A stretch of 64,000 bases of DNA from Salinicola tamaricis (lineage in GTDB: Bacteria; Pseudomonadota; Gammaproteobacteria; Pseudomonadales; Halomonadaceae), in contig NZ_CP023559.1 of NCBI RefSeq assembly GCF_003006155.1, positions 3,720,001 to 3,784,000 of the forward strand, given 5' to 3'. Shown one piece after another: positions 30,446 through 39,643 of the stretch (its first letter is position 1; each line of letters begins with the position of its first letter). The position numbers were made by a program, and so were the translations under genes. The notes below the pieces were generated by a model. The model made no database searches and was not told the origin of the DNA. It saw nothing but the letters and a program-made list of their open reading frames with translations.

Positions 30446-30982
30446 ATGAGTGATCAGGAACGTCTGCTGATCGTCGACGACGACGATCAGTTCTGCTTCG
30501 TGATGGAGCGCGCCATGCGCCGGCGCGGCTATGAGGTGAGCGTCGCCCACACCCAGGCCGAGGCGCTGGAGGCCGCGCGCCTGACGCCACCGGATCTGGC
30601 CACCCTGGATCTCAAGCTGGAGTCGGACTCCGGGCTCAAGCTGTTGCCGGAGCTGCTGGCGGTGGCCCCCGAGTGCCGGGTCATCGTGCTCACCGGCTAC
30701 TCGAGCATCGCCACCGCGGTCGAGGCGATCAAGCTCGGCGCGGTCAACTATCTGTGCAAGCCGGCCGACGCCGACGAGATCCTGCATGCGCTGGATCGCG
30801 ACAGCGGTGACGTCGACGTCGAGATCGCCGACAACCCGCCCTCGGTCAACCGCGTGACCTGGGAGCACATCCAGAAGGTGCTGCAGGAGCACGACGGCAA
30901 TATCTCGGCCACCGCGCGGGCGCTCGGCATGCACCGGCGTACGCTGCAACGCAAGCTGCAGAAGCGCCCGGTGCGTCACTAA
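30446..30982 (+). CDS. regA: RegA/PrrA/RoxR-type response regulator
   Basis: 178 residues. Receiver domain: LLIVDDDDQFCFVMERAMRR acidic pocket, phospho-acceptor Asp55 in LATLDLKLESDSGLKLLPEL, VIVLTGYSSIATAVEAIKLG and the lysine in YLCKPADADE. A proline-containing linker joins a Fis-type DNA-binding helix-turn-helix, NISATARALGMHRRTLQRKL, at the C-terminus, which is nearly invariant in this family. It forms a two-component pair with regB just upstream, same strand. Confidence 0.92.
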   Translation: MSDQERLLIVDDDDQFCFVMERAMRRRGYEVSVAHTQAEALEAARLTPPDLATLDLKLESDSGLKLLPELLAVAPECRVIVLTGYSSIATAVEAIKLGAVNYLCKPADADEILHALDRDSGDVDVEIADNPPSVNRVTWEHIQKVLQEHDGNISATARALGMHRRTLQRKLQKRPVRH

Positions 30983-31035
30983 GCACCGCTCAGATCTTCG
31001 CCTTAACCCGCTTTAGACCCCCACAGGAGTTTCAC

Positions 31036-31857
31036 TTGGATCACACCCAGCGTCTGGAACAGATGACTCGCATTGCCCATCAGGCCGGCGAGCGCATCAA
31101 AGAAGCCCGCCGCGCTCAGGACTACGCCCACCGCTACAAGGGCGGCGACGAACTGGTCACCGACGTCGACGTCGCCGTCGACCAGCTGATTGCCGACGAG
31201 CTGGAGGCGAACTTTCCCGGCGAGGCACGTCTGACCGAAGAGCTATCCCCCGACCGCAGCCAGCTCGAACGCGAGGGGCCGCTGTGGGTCGTCGACCCCA
31301 TCGACGGCACGGTCAACTTCGCCTACGACCACGTCCACGTGGCCGTCTCCATCGCCTGGGCGGTGGATGGCGAACTCGAGCTGGGCGTGGTCCACGCCCC
31401 TTTCATGGACGAGACCTTCAGCGCGGTACGTGGCCAGGGCGCCTGGTGCAACGGCCAAGCGATCCGCTGCAGCCAGGCCGACAGCCTAGCGCGTAGCCTG
31501 GTCGCCACTGGCTTCCCCTACGGTCGCGACAAACGCGAGCCGCTGGTGCGCCGTCTCAGCCACGTTCTCGGCGCCTGCCGCGACATCCGCCGTAATGGCT
31601 CCGCCGCACTCGACCTCTGCCATGTCGCCTGCGCACGCCTGGATGCCTACTACGAGAGCGTCTCGCCCTGGGATTTCGCCGCCGGACTGCTGATCGCCCG
31701 CGAGGCGGGTGCGCGCACCGGCCACCTCTACACCTGCCCGGACAACCTGCCTGTCGATCTCTATGGCGAGAACCTGCTGGTGAGCGCTCCGGACATCCAC
31801 CGCGAACTGGGCGAGCTGCTGCGCCACGCCGACGAAGGTGGCCGACTCCGGCACTGA
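31036..31857 (+). CDS. Inositol monophosphatase family protein
   Basis: 273 residues from TTG 31036, preceded by an excellent ACAGGAGTTTCAC site. Metal-binding and catalytic motifs: KGGDELVTDVDVAVDQLIAD, TEELSP, WVVDPIDGTVNFAYDHVHVA and SVSPWDFAAGLLIAREAGAR. Relatives include SuhB and histidinol-phosphate/CysQ-like phosphatases; substrate is not determined. The gene follows regA by 53 bases and may be in the same transcript. Confidence 0.88.
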   Translation: MDHTQRLEQMTRIAHQAGERIKEARRAQDYAHRYKGGDELVTDVDVAVDQLIADELEANFPGEARLTEELSPDRSQLEREGPLWVVDPIDGTVNFAYDHVHVAVSIAWAVDGELELGVVHAPFMDETFSAVRGQGAWCNGQAIRCSQADSLARSLVATGFPYGRDKREPLVRRLSHVLGACRDIRRNGSAALDLCHVACARLDAYYESVSPWDFAAGLLIAREAGARTGHLYTCPDNLPVDLYGENLLVSAPDIHRELGELLRHADEGGRLRH

Positions 31858-32030
31858 GCCGCGCCCCGGGACGCAATAGCAGCCCACGGAGATAGCGCCG
31901 GATGAAATATAGTCCCGCGCAATGGGCCGAGTAGACTGACGCTATTGGCGACCCGGGGTTTAATACGAAAGAATAAGGCCCCACTAACTATTCAGATTCG
32001 TGTCATTCCCTTCTCACAGGAGACCGCTCG

Positions 32031-32300
32031 ATGTTGACCGTCATTTTTGGCCGTCCCGGCTGCCCCTTCTGCGTGCGTGCCAAGGAGCTCTCCGAACAGC
32101 TCAAACAGGCGCGTGACGATTTCGACTTCCGCTATATCGACATCCACGCCGAGGGCATCACCAAGGCGGATATGGAGAAGACCATCGGCAAGCCGGTGGA
32201 GACCGTACCGCAGATCTTCGTCGACCAGACCCATATCGGCGGTTTCACCGAGTTCGATCAGTACGTCCGCGATCACGCCCTGATGCCGGAGAACGCCTGA
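32031..32300 (+). CDS. grxA: Glutaredoxin 1
   Basis: 89 residues. Dithiol glutaredoxin: MLTVIFGRPGCPFCVRAKEL contains the CPFC active site; VETVPQIFVDQTHIGGFTEF has the cis-proline loop and GG glutathione site. The extra residues DIHAEGITKADMEKTIGKP match the GrxA (85-89 residue) subgroup rather than GrxC. Reduces ribonucleotide reductase and protein disulphides using glutathione. Start has AGGAGACCGCTCG upstream; followed by its own terminator. Confidence 0.93.
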   Translation: MLTVIFGRPGCPFCVRAKELSEQLKQARDDFDFRYIDIHAEGITKADMEKTIGKPVETVPQIFVDQTHIGGFTEFDQYVRDHALMPENA

Positions 32301-32363
32301 GTCGAAACGTCCTTAACCAGCCTGCTATTGGCGCCGGCTCCGAACGACGACTCAGATAGGAAG

Positions 32364-32396
32364 ACGCCCGCGACCTCATCGGTCGCGGGCGTTTTT
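32364..32396 (+). terminator. Rho-independent terminator of grxA
   Basis: Twelve-base stem ACGCCCGCGACC / GGTCGCGGGCGT (32364-32375 and 32381-32392), five-base loop, then TTTTT on the plus strand. The MFS gene converges from the other side. Confidence 0.88.
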
Positions 32397-32417
32397 GCGT
32401 CCAGCCGTTTAGCTGAC

Positions 32418-33717
32418 TCAGGCCGCCTCGGTGCCCCAGTCGTGGCCGTCTAGGTCGAGCTCGTACTGGATCGGCCCATGACGTGGATCGAGCTCGTTGA
32501 TGTAGTGGGTCGACTCCACCAGGGGCACCAGCGGGGTATAGGGCTCCTGCTCCTGCGGCGTCTTGACCGGCTCGCGCCGCCACAGACGGTAGAGAATGAA
32601 TATAGCCAACAATAGAGCTGCACTGCCGAGGAAGTACCACAGCCCGTCGGGCCCAGTGAGGTCCATCAGCAGCGAGGCGCTGAACGGACCGATCACCGAA
32701 CCCACGCCGTAGCACATCAGGATCTTGCCATTGGCCTGGATCGTCTCCTCCGGCGCCAGCCAGTCGTGGGTATGGGCCAGGCTCAATGAATAGAGCGTGT
32801 GCAGCATGGCGGTGTGGAAACTGGCCACGAACACCAGCAGCCAGAAGCTGGAGCGCGCGGCAAAGGTGATCAACACCCCGGAGATCGTCATCACGATCGC
32901 CATGCACAGGATCACCTTGCGCCGGTCGAAACGGTCCGAGACCCGGCCGAGCGTCCACTGGGCCACCAGCGCCACCAGCGTGGTGATCGACATGAACTGA
33001 GCGGTCTGGCCGGTGCTCAGGCCGATCTCCTGGCCATAGAAAGGCGTCATGGCAAAAAACGCCTGGACCATCAGCCCAGCGACGAAGGCCCCTGTCAGCC
33101 CCACCGGAGCACGCTTGAACAGCTGCGCCAGCGAGATCTTCGCCGCCGCGCTGTGCTGGCCGCGCAGCGGGCCGTGGATACGGTGGATCGAGAGCGGCAC
33201 CAATGACAGTGCGAACAGAATGCCTGCGACCGAGAACAGCACGAAGGTGCCGGGATCGGCGGCGTTGAGCATCCACTGGCCGCCGGCCAGCGACAGCGTC
33301 GAGATCACCAGATACCAACCCAGCACCCGGCCCCGATTCTCGTTGGTCGACTCCCCCGAGACCCACGACTCCATCACCATCAGCAGGCCGGCGGTCGCCG
33401 CGCCGCCGAATAGCCGCCACACCAGCCAGGCCCACGGGTTGACCCACAGGCCGTGGAGGATCGCGGTCGCCGCCAGCAGCGCCGCGCAGGCGGCAAAGAC
33501 GCGGATATGCCCGACGCTGCGGATGCGCTTCTCGAGCCAGTAGCTGCCGGCGACGAAGCCCAGCGAGAAGCAAGACATCAGCAGCCCCCCGCATCTGCGA
33601 CGGAAACGACTCGAGCGACATCCGCACGCCGAGCAGCGTCATGATCAGGCCGTGGCCGAGCAGGAAACTGATTTCGCACAGGAACAAAATGGGCAGTGTC
33701 GCAGGCAGTGAGCGCAA
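32418..33717 (-). CDS. Major facilitator superfamily transporter (YcaD-like); one extra base
   Basis: About 433 residues, twelve predicted helices. Start TTG 33717 with GGAGGAC upstream gives LRSLPATLPILFLCEISFLL. The cytoplasmic loop 2-3 region reads MSCFSLGFVAGSYWLEKRIR; RVSDRFDRRKVILCMAIVMT is the equivalent loop 8-9. Between the two frames, six G (33587-33592, minus strand) should be five: SQMRGLLMSC results. The tail is acidic and hydrophilic (ELDLDGHDWGTEAA). Resembles the YcaD/UPF0226 subgroup; substrate unknown. Confidence 0.82.
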
Positions 33718-34108
33718 GACGTCCTCCGATAGATGACGACACGGCGCGACGGCAGCACACGTCCGCCACCGCGCCGAATCCCGCCGCACGCAGGGCGAAG
33801 CAGGCAAAAGCAGGCAAAAGGAGCGGCATTCTAACAACTTGCCTCCCCTATTCCGACTCACGAAAGGCCCCCAACGCGGCGTGCCACGAATTATTCACAT
33901 CTTCTGTGGATAACGCTGTGCATTTCCGGTGGCCTGCCGCGATGCTCGCCGAGCCTCTCGGCATTGCACTCGGATTGATCAGTTTTTCGGCACTCGCTCC
34001 CCCCGACGGCATGACGATTTTGGCCCTTGACCCGGGCACCCTCATGGTCATCTGGGCAGTACGACGACATTCCAGTAACATTACCCCAAGTCTTTGATGG
34101 AGCATGGC
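33718..34108. other. 391-bp divergent intergenic region without a gene
   Basis: Open frames here lack ribosome-binding sites and coding character. The region holds the DnaA-box pair listed separately and must contain the promoters of both the MFS gene (minus) and the acyltransferase (plus); I cannot place those confidently. Confidence 0.5.
33891..33913. promoter_or_regulatory. Inverted pair of consensus DnaA boxes
   Basis: TTATTCACA at 33891-33899 (plus) and TTATCCACA at 33905-33913 (minus) face each other across a five-base spacer. Both match the TTATNCACA consensus exactly, and TTATCCACA is the strongest known box. Paired boxes occur in oriC, in DnaA-titrating or reactivating sites and in DnaA-controlled promoters. 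No other oriC features (AT-rich unwinding region, dnaA, gidA) are present, so a regulatory or titration role is more likely. Confidence 0.6.
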
Positions 34109-34980
34109 ATGTCGACCCTCAAGGGGCTCGTCAGCGTACTGCTGTTGATCGCCAACACCCTGTTATGGGGCCTGCCGCTGATCGCGCTCACCGCGATCAA
34201 GCTGGTCACGCCCACCCGCCGGGCGCGGCTCTACGTGCTTGGTGGGCTGCATTGGCTCGCCCTGGCCTGGATTCGCACCAACAACGTCTGGATCCGCCAC
34301 TGGGTGCGCCCGCGCATTCACCACGAGCTGCCGGAGGGCCTTTCGCCAGCGCAGTGGTGGCTGGTGATCGCCAACCACCGCAGCTGGACCGACATCATCG
34401 TCATGCTCTACGTGCTCACCGACCGCTTGCCGATGCCCAAGTTCTTCCTCAAACGCGAGCTGATTCTGGTACCCATCGTCGGCCTTGCCTGGTGGGCGCT
34501 GGAGTTCCCTTCATGCGCCGCTACAGCCGAGAGCGCCTGGCGCGCAACCCCAGGCTCGCCGAGCGTGACCGTCAGGCGACCCAGCGCATGTGCGACCACG
34601 CCCGTGAGATGCCGATGACGATCTACAACTTCGTCGAGGGTACCCGCTTCACCGCAGCCAAGCGCCACGCCCAGTCGAGCCCGTTCGAGCATCTGCGGCC
34701 CAAGGCCGGCGGCGTGGCCCAGGTGATCGGCCTGCTCGGTGAGCGCCTCGACGGCATTCTCGATGCGACCCTGCACTACCGGCGACAGCAGCCCAACTTC
34801 TGGGACTTCCTGTGCGGCCGTGAGGAGCAGATCGCGCTGGTGGTCAAACGGATAGCGCAGCCGGATTGGATGCTCGAGGGCCGTTACGACGACGCCCAAT
34901 ACAAGGAACGTTTTTATTCATGGCTCAACACCCTGTGGCAGGAAAAAGACGCGGCGCTCTCCTCCTACTCCTGGTCCTGA
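34109..34980 (+). CDS. 1-acyl-glycerol-3-phosphate-type acyltransferase (YihG-like); one 1-base deletion
   Basis: About 290 residues. Start ATG 34109 has GGAG at 34099-34102. N-terminal membrane helix GLVSVLLLIANTLLWGLPLI; acyltransferase motif I VIANHRSWTDIIVMLYVL (HxxxxD) and motif III FVEGTRFTAAKR. The frame changes near 34507 (GAGTTCCCTTC should be GAGTTCCCCTTC), giving LEFPFMRRYSRERLARNP. Family members esterify the sn-2 position of lysophosphatidic acid or related lipids at the inner membrane. Its 3' end overlaps the next gene by 61 bases. Confidence 0.85.
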
Positions 34981-35810
34981 CCCTGCTGCTCGGCGGCTGC
35001 GCCAGTAGTGGGGGCGGCAGCGGTCGGGGCGGCCAAGGCTGGATCACGGTGCAGCGCGGAGACACCCTGGGCAAGATCGCCAGTCAGGCGGACATTCCGC
35101 TGCTGCGCCTGCAGCGCTTCAACCCCGGCGTCGATGCACGTCGCCTGGCGGTGGGCCAGCGCCTGATGCTGCCCTCGCGCCAGGAGCGCGCCCCCGGCGG
35201 CGGCCCTTACCGCTATCAAGTGCGCCGCGGTGACACCCTCTACGGCGTTGCACGCTACTTCGGTGCTGACCCGCAGCGAGTCCAGGCGGCCAATCCTGGT
35301 CTCGATCCGAGCAACCTCGCCGTGGGCCAGCTGATTCAGGTACCGCTCAGCGGCGCCAGCAGCCGCAGCAGCAGCGCTCATACCAGCACGCCCGCCGCTC
35401 GCCGCAGCCTGCCCGACCCGGGCCCGCTGCCGCGTACGGCGCACGGTTGGGCATGGCCGCTGTCCAATTACCGTATCGCGCGACCCTTCGGCCGTGACGC
35501 CAACGGCACGCTGCAACCGATGCTGCTCTCCACCACCGGGCCCGCCCAGGCCAAGGCGACCAATGCCGGTAAGGTACGCTTCGCCAGCGGCATGCGTCAG
35601 CTCGGCCAGGTGGTGATCCTCCACCACGCCGACAACATGCAGAGCGTCTACGCTTTCTGCGGCAAATTGCTGGTGAGCGAGGGCCAGAGCGTGGGCCGCG
35701 GCGACCCCGTGTGCGATATCGCCCACGACGACAACGCCAACAACTACCATCTGCTGTTCGATCTACGTCACGGCGGCAAACCCATCGATCCCGCGCGCGT
35801 GCTACGCTGA
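34920..35810 (+). CDS. LysM/degenerate LytM-domain lipoprotein (NlpD/EnvC-like)
   Basis: 296 residues. A lipoprotein signal LLLLLVLTLLLGGCASS gives an acylated Cys. Two LysM peptidoglycan-binding repeats follow (WITVQRGDTLGKIASQADIP and YRYQVRRGDTLYGVARYFGA, each ending with VGQRLMLP or VGQLIQVP). The C-terminal M23/LytM domain has lost zinc ligands: the HxxxD region reads LSTTGPAQAKATNAGKVRF, and the second HxH is YHLLFDLRHGGKPIDP. Such inactive LytM proteins usually activate amidases for septal peptidoglycan splitting. Start ATG 34920 lies inside the acyltransferase gene. Confidence 0.85.
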   Translation: MAQHPVAGKRRGALLLLLVLTLLLGGCASSGGGSGRGGQGWITVQRGDTLGKIASQADIPLLRLQRFNPGVDARRLAVGQRLMLPSRQERAPGGGPYRYQVRRGDTLYGVARYFGADPQRVQAANPGLDPSNLAVGQLIQVPLSGASSRSSSAHTSTPAARRSLPDPGPLPRTAHGWAWPLSNYRIARPFGRDANGTLQPMLLSTTGPAQAKATNAGKVRFASGMRQLGQVVILHHADNMQSVYAFCGKLLVSEGQSVGRGDPVCDIAHDDNANNYHLLFDLRHGGKPIDPARVLR

Positions 35811-35947
35811 TCGACAACGGGGTTTGTCATGGAACCGTCATCGCTTTGACGCATTGACGTCACTGCCGATACGCAGGATCTAGGAAGGGTCAACACGGTC
35901 GCATACGCCGCCAACGCGGTCGTGCGCCGTGCAAGGGAGTGATCGTG

Positions 35948-37104
35948 ATGCGGATAGCCCTGGTCAGCGAAACCTGGTCTCCGGAAGTCAACGGTGTGGC
36001 GCACACGCTGCGCCACCTGGCCAACCACCTCGTCGCCAAAGGCGTCATCTGCAGGTGGTCCGCCCGCAGCCGGTCGGCGGCGAGCGTGACCAGCTAGCCG
36101 AGCGCGACTTCCATGTCAGAGGCATGTCACTGCCGATCTATGCCGACGTGCATATCGGCTTGCCGTGCCGGCGACGGCTGCTGAAGCTGTGGCGCCAGGA
36201 GCGCCCGGATGCGGTCTATATCGCTACCGAGGGCCCGCTCGGCTGGTCGGCGCTCAACGCCGCCCGCGATCTGCAGATTCCCGTGGTCAGCGGTTTTCAC
36301 ACCAATTTCGACCAATACGCCGGCAACTATCATCTGGGTTGGAGCATCCCCATCGCACGGCGCGGCCTGCGCTACTTTCACAATCGCTGCGAAGCGACGC
36401 TGGTGCCCACCCAGGCTCAGCGCCAGCATCTCGAACGCCAGGGCTACCAGCGCGTCTCGGTGCTCGCCCGCGGTGTCGATGCCCGCCGCTACACCCCCGA
36501 CAAGCGCAGCGCCGAGCTGCGCCGCCAGTGGGGGGTCGGCCCGCATCAGCCAGTGGCGCTGTATGTCGGCCGCCTCGCCTCGGAAAAGAACATCGAACTG
36601 CTCGCCGATAGCATGGCAGCGATGCAGCGCAGCAATCCGGCCCTGACCCAGGTTCTGGTGGGTGATGGCCCGGCACGCAAGACACTGGCCCGACGTCTGC
36701 CGGAGGCGATCTTCACTGGTTTTCAGACCGGCGAGGCGTTGGCCGCACACTACGCCAGCGCGGATCTGTTCGTGTTTCCCTCGCTCTCCGAGACCTTCGG
36801 CAACGTCGTGCCCGAGGCCATGGCCAGCGGCCTGGCCGTGGTCGCCTTCGAGCACGCCGCCGCTCAGGAACTGATCACCGATGGCGTCGACGGGCGCCTG
36901 ATCGCCGCCGATGATCGCCACGGCTTCATTCAAGCTGCCAGCGAACTGAGTGGCCAGCCAGCGCTCTATGCCCAGCTCGGGCGTCAAGCGCGGCGCCGCG
37001 CCGCCGCCCTGAGCTGGGCCAACATCGGTGATCGCTTCCTCGCCCACATGATCCAGGTCCAGAGGCCACAGCATGCTGCCGCGCACTACACGTCTCACGT
37101 TTGA
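35948..37104 (+). CDS. GT4-family glycosyltransferase; one 1-base deletion
   Basis: About 385 residues. GT-B fold: N-terminal MRIALVSETWSPEVNGVAHT with the glycine-rich acceptor loop, SGFHTNFDQYAGNYHLGW, then donor-site motifs ALYVGRLASEKNIELLADSM, VGDGPARKTLARRLPEAIFT and FPSLSETFGNVVPEAMASGL (the EX7E region). Start ATG 35948; the frame changes near 36045 (LVAKG, then HLQVVRPQPVGGERDQLAER). Similar enzymes transfer mannose, glucuronate or sulfoquinovose from nucleotide sugars to lipid acceptors. It overlaps a PAP2 phosphatase gene by 32 bases, favouring a lipid acceptor such as diacylglycerol (inference). Confidence 0.83.
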
Positions 37105-37633
37105 ACGTCTCGACCGCTTCGAGAGCCGACTCAGCCACCGCTTCGCCGAACTCTCGCGCCACTCGCCGACGCTGTGGCTATTCCGGCTGGTCAGCCGTCT
37201 GGGCGACTGGCCGGCGTGGGTGCTGCTGTGCCTGTGTCAGCCATTGTGGCATGGCACCCGTGGCTGGCTGATCGCCATCTACTGGGGGCTGACCACAGCG
37301 GTCGCCGCTCTGCTCTATCGGCTGCTCAAGACCCGCCTGTGCCGCGAGCGCCCCTACATCACCTTCTCGACCATCCGCTGCAGCATGCCGCCGGTGGACC
37401 GCTACAGCTTTCCCAGCGGGCACACCCTGCATGCGGTGATGTTCACCCTGCTCACGGCCACCACCACGCCCAGCCTGCTGCCGGTGGTCTTCCCCCTGGC
37501 CTGCCTGATCGCCGCCTCACGAGTGATACTGGGGCTGCACTACCTGAGCGATGTCCTGATCGGCGGCCTGATCGGCGCTGGGCTCGCCTGGTCCAGCCAG
37601 GCGCTGGCAACGCTGATCTTCCCCCCGCTTTGA
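37073..37633 (+). CDS. PAP2-family membrane phosphatase
   Basis: 186 residues with about five membrane helices. The tripartite PAP2 active site is complete: KTRLCRERPY, FPSGHTLHAVMF and SRVILGLHYLSDVLIGG. Such enzymes dephosphorylate phosphatidate, phosphatidylglycerol phosphate or undecaprenyl diphosphate at the membrane. Start ATG 37073 overlaps the glycosyltransferase 3' end, and its TGA overlaps the TTG start of the AlkB gene, so the three are translationally coupled. Confidence 0.88.
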   Translation: MLPRTTRLTFERLDRFESRLSHRFAELSRHSPTLWLFRLVSRLGDWPAWVLLCLCQPLWHGTRGWLIAIYWGLTTAVAALLYRLLKTRLCRERPYITFSTIRCSMPPVDRYSFPSGHTLHAVMFTLLTATTTPSLLPVVFPLACLIAASRVILGLHYLSDVLIGGLIGAGLAWSSQALATLIFPPL

Positions 37634-38259
37634 GCGACCGCGCACCATCGCGCGAGGCCTGGCAGTGGCTCGAGACCCAGCCGCTGCTGGCGCGGCTGGA
37701 CACCTTTATCGCCCCGGCGGCGGCCAGTGCGCTGTTCGAGACACTGCTTCACGAGGTCGCGTGGGAGAGCCCGGCCATCCGCGTCTACGGGCGCGACCAT
37801 ATCATCCCCCGCGCCCAGTGCTGGATGGGTGACCCCGAAGCCGGCTACCGCTACTCCGGCAGCCAGCTGGTGCCGACACCCTGGCATCCGGCGGTGGCCG
37901 AACTGGCCACTCGGGTGCAGCAAGCCCTGGCCCAGGCCGAGCTGCCGACCACCGAGTTCAACAGCGTTCTGCTCAATCGCTATCAGGATGGCCAGCAGCG
38001 CATGGGCTGGCACAGCGACGACGAGCCGGAGCTGGGCCCGGACCCGATCGTCGCTGCGGTCTCGCTCGGCGCCGAGCGCCCGCTACGCTTCCGCGAGCGT
38101 CACAGGGATTCCGGGCAGCGAGCATTCAACGTCTGGCTGCCCCACGGCAGCCTGCTGTTGATGGGCCCCGGCGTCCAGTCTCGCTGGCAGCATGCCCTGG
38201 CCCCGCGGGCAATCCCCGGACCTCGTATCAGCCTCACCTTTCGCCGCATCCACAGGTGA
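37630..38259 (+). CDS. AlkB-family 2-oxoglutarate/Fe(II) dioxygenase (ALKBH2-like)
   Basis: 209 residues. Oxidative dealkylation of 1-methyladenine and 3-methylcytosine in nucleic acids. Iron ligands are visible: HxD in MGWHSDDEPELG and His in QSRWQHALAPRAI; the 2-oxoglutarate-binding arginines lie in GPRISLTFRRIH. FNSVLLNRYQDGQQRMGWH is typical of the ALKBH2/3 branch rather than classic E. coli AlkB. Start TTG 37630 overlaps the PAP2 stop (TTGA). Indel-free. Confidence 0.87.
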   Translation: MSDRAPSREAWQWLETQPLLARLDTFIAPAAASALFETLLHEVAWESPAIRVYGRDHIIPRAQCWMGDPEAGYRYSGSQLVPTPWHPAVAELATRVQQALAQAELPTTEFNSVLLNRYQDGQQRMGWHSDDEPELGPDPIVAAVSLGAERPLRFRERHRDSGQRAFNVWLPHGSLLLMGPGVQSRWQHALAPRAIPGPRISLTFRRIHR

Positions 38260-38348
38260 GTCGCTACCACACGCATCACGTCTGCCCGCGATCGAGAAGC
38301 TTTCCTGATTACGTCGCCTGTCACTCTGCTTGCCGCTTCTGATCAACC

Positions 38349-38374
38349 AAAAAAGCCTCCCGCATGGGAGGCTT
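38349..38374 (-). terminator. Rho-independent terminator of gcvT
   Basis: Nine-base stem AAGCCTCCC / GGGAGGCTT (38353-38361 and 38366-38374) with loop GCAT, followed on the minus strand by TTTTTT. Lies about 80 bases after the gcvT stop and close to the AlkB gene end, which converges. Confidence 0.85.
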
Positions 38375-38454
38375 CAAAGCGCTATCTACGGCGAAACAAG
38401 ATAACGGTATAAATAGGGCAAGACGCAGTCGTGAAACGACCTCACCGACAGCGC

Positions 38455-39568
38455 TCAACGCTGATAGTTGGCCTTGACGAACGGCATCCGGCTGACGCGC
38501 ATCGGCAAGCGTTTGCCACGCACATCCGCATAGAGCGTGGTCTCGAGCTGCGCTACCTCGGGTTTGACGTATGCCATCGCCACCGGCGCGCCGACACTCG
38601 GGCCGAAGCTGCCGGAGGTGACCTCGCCGACGGCGTTGTCGTCGGCATCGTAGAGCGCGCACCCTTCGCGCACCGGTGCCCGCCCCTCGCCGACCAGCCC
38701 GACCCGCTTGCGCCGGTGGTCCTTGGCCTGCATCTGGTGCAGGATGATATCCGCGCCGGGGAAGCCCGCTTCGCGGTCGCCGCCAATCCGGCGCGCCTTG
38801 CCCACCGCCCAGATGAGACTCGCCTCTACCGGTGTAGTGGTGGCGTCGATATCGTGGCCGTAGAGGCATAGTCCCGCCTCCAGACGCAGCGAATCGCGCG
38901 CCCCCAGACCGATCGGCGCGACTTCTGCCTGAGCCAGGAACCAGCGAGCCAGCTTTTCGGCGGCCTCGGCGGCGACCGAGATCTCGAAGCCATCCTCACC
39001 GGTGTAACCGCTACGGCTGATCCACAGAGTGTCGCCGTCGACCTCGAAACGCCCATGCTGCATGAAGCTGAGCTCGCAGGCCGCCGGGCACAGCCGCGCC
39101 ATCACCTGGCGCGCCTGCGGCCCCTGCAGCGCAGCGCCAGCAGTGCGCGGTCGAGCACCTCCACCTCATGCTCAGTGCCCAGACCGACACGCATCAGCGC
39201 CACGTCCGCGTCCTTGCAGGCAGCGTTGACCACCACATAGAGGGCGTCGCCCTGGTTGGCGATCATCATATCGTCGAGGATACCTCCCTCGCTGTTGGTG
39301 AACAGCGCATAGCGCTGGCCGCCCTCGGGGATACCCACCACGTCCGCACACACCAGGGTCTCCATCGCCTGCGCCGGCGACGGCCCGGTCACCCGACCTG
39401 CCCCATGTGGGAGACGTCGAACAGGCCGCAGGCTTGACGGGTGTGCTCGTGCTCCTTCTTGACCCCGAGCGGGAACTGGACCGGCATGCTGTAGCCGGCG
39501 AAGGGCACCATCTTGCCACCCAGCTCTTGATGCAGAGCGTGAAGCGGCGTCTGTTTGAGATCGGACAT
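38455..39568 (-). CDS. gcvT: Glycine cleavage system T protein (aminomethyltransferase); two 1-base deletions
   Basis: About 371 residues. Transfers the aminomethyl carbon from lipoyl-GcvH to tetrahydrofolate, releasing ammonia. N-terminus MSDLKQTPLHALHQELGGKM, then CGLFDVSHMGQVRVTGPSPA, ILDDMMIANQGDALYVVVNA, ISRSGYTGEDGFEI, RDSLRLEAGLCLYGHDIDAT and TSGSFGPSVGAPVAMAYVKP. Frames join after adding one base near 39393 (HMGQV-R) and one near 39127. Stop at 38455. It lies on the strand opposite to gcvH-gcvP and 75 bases downstream of an AGCS transporter gene with the same orientation... the transporter stop is at 39644, so the two probably share a transcript. Confidence 0.92.
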
Positions 39569-39643
39569 GGGGATTCTCCAGATCGGGTCGAGAGGGAAAC
39601 CGCACCGCGGGCCGCTGCGCGTGACAGCGGCCCGCCTGCGGCA

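Noticed and set aside
33891-33913. Chromosomal replication origin
   Set aside because: Only two boxes, no AT-rich unwinding region, and none of the usual origin-flanking genes.
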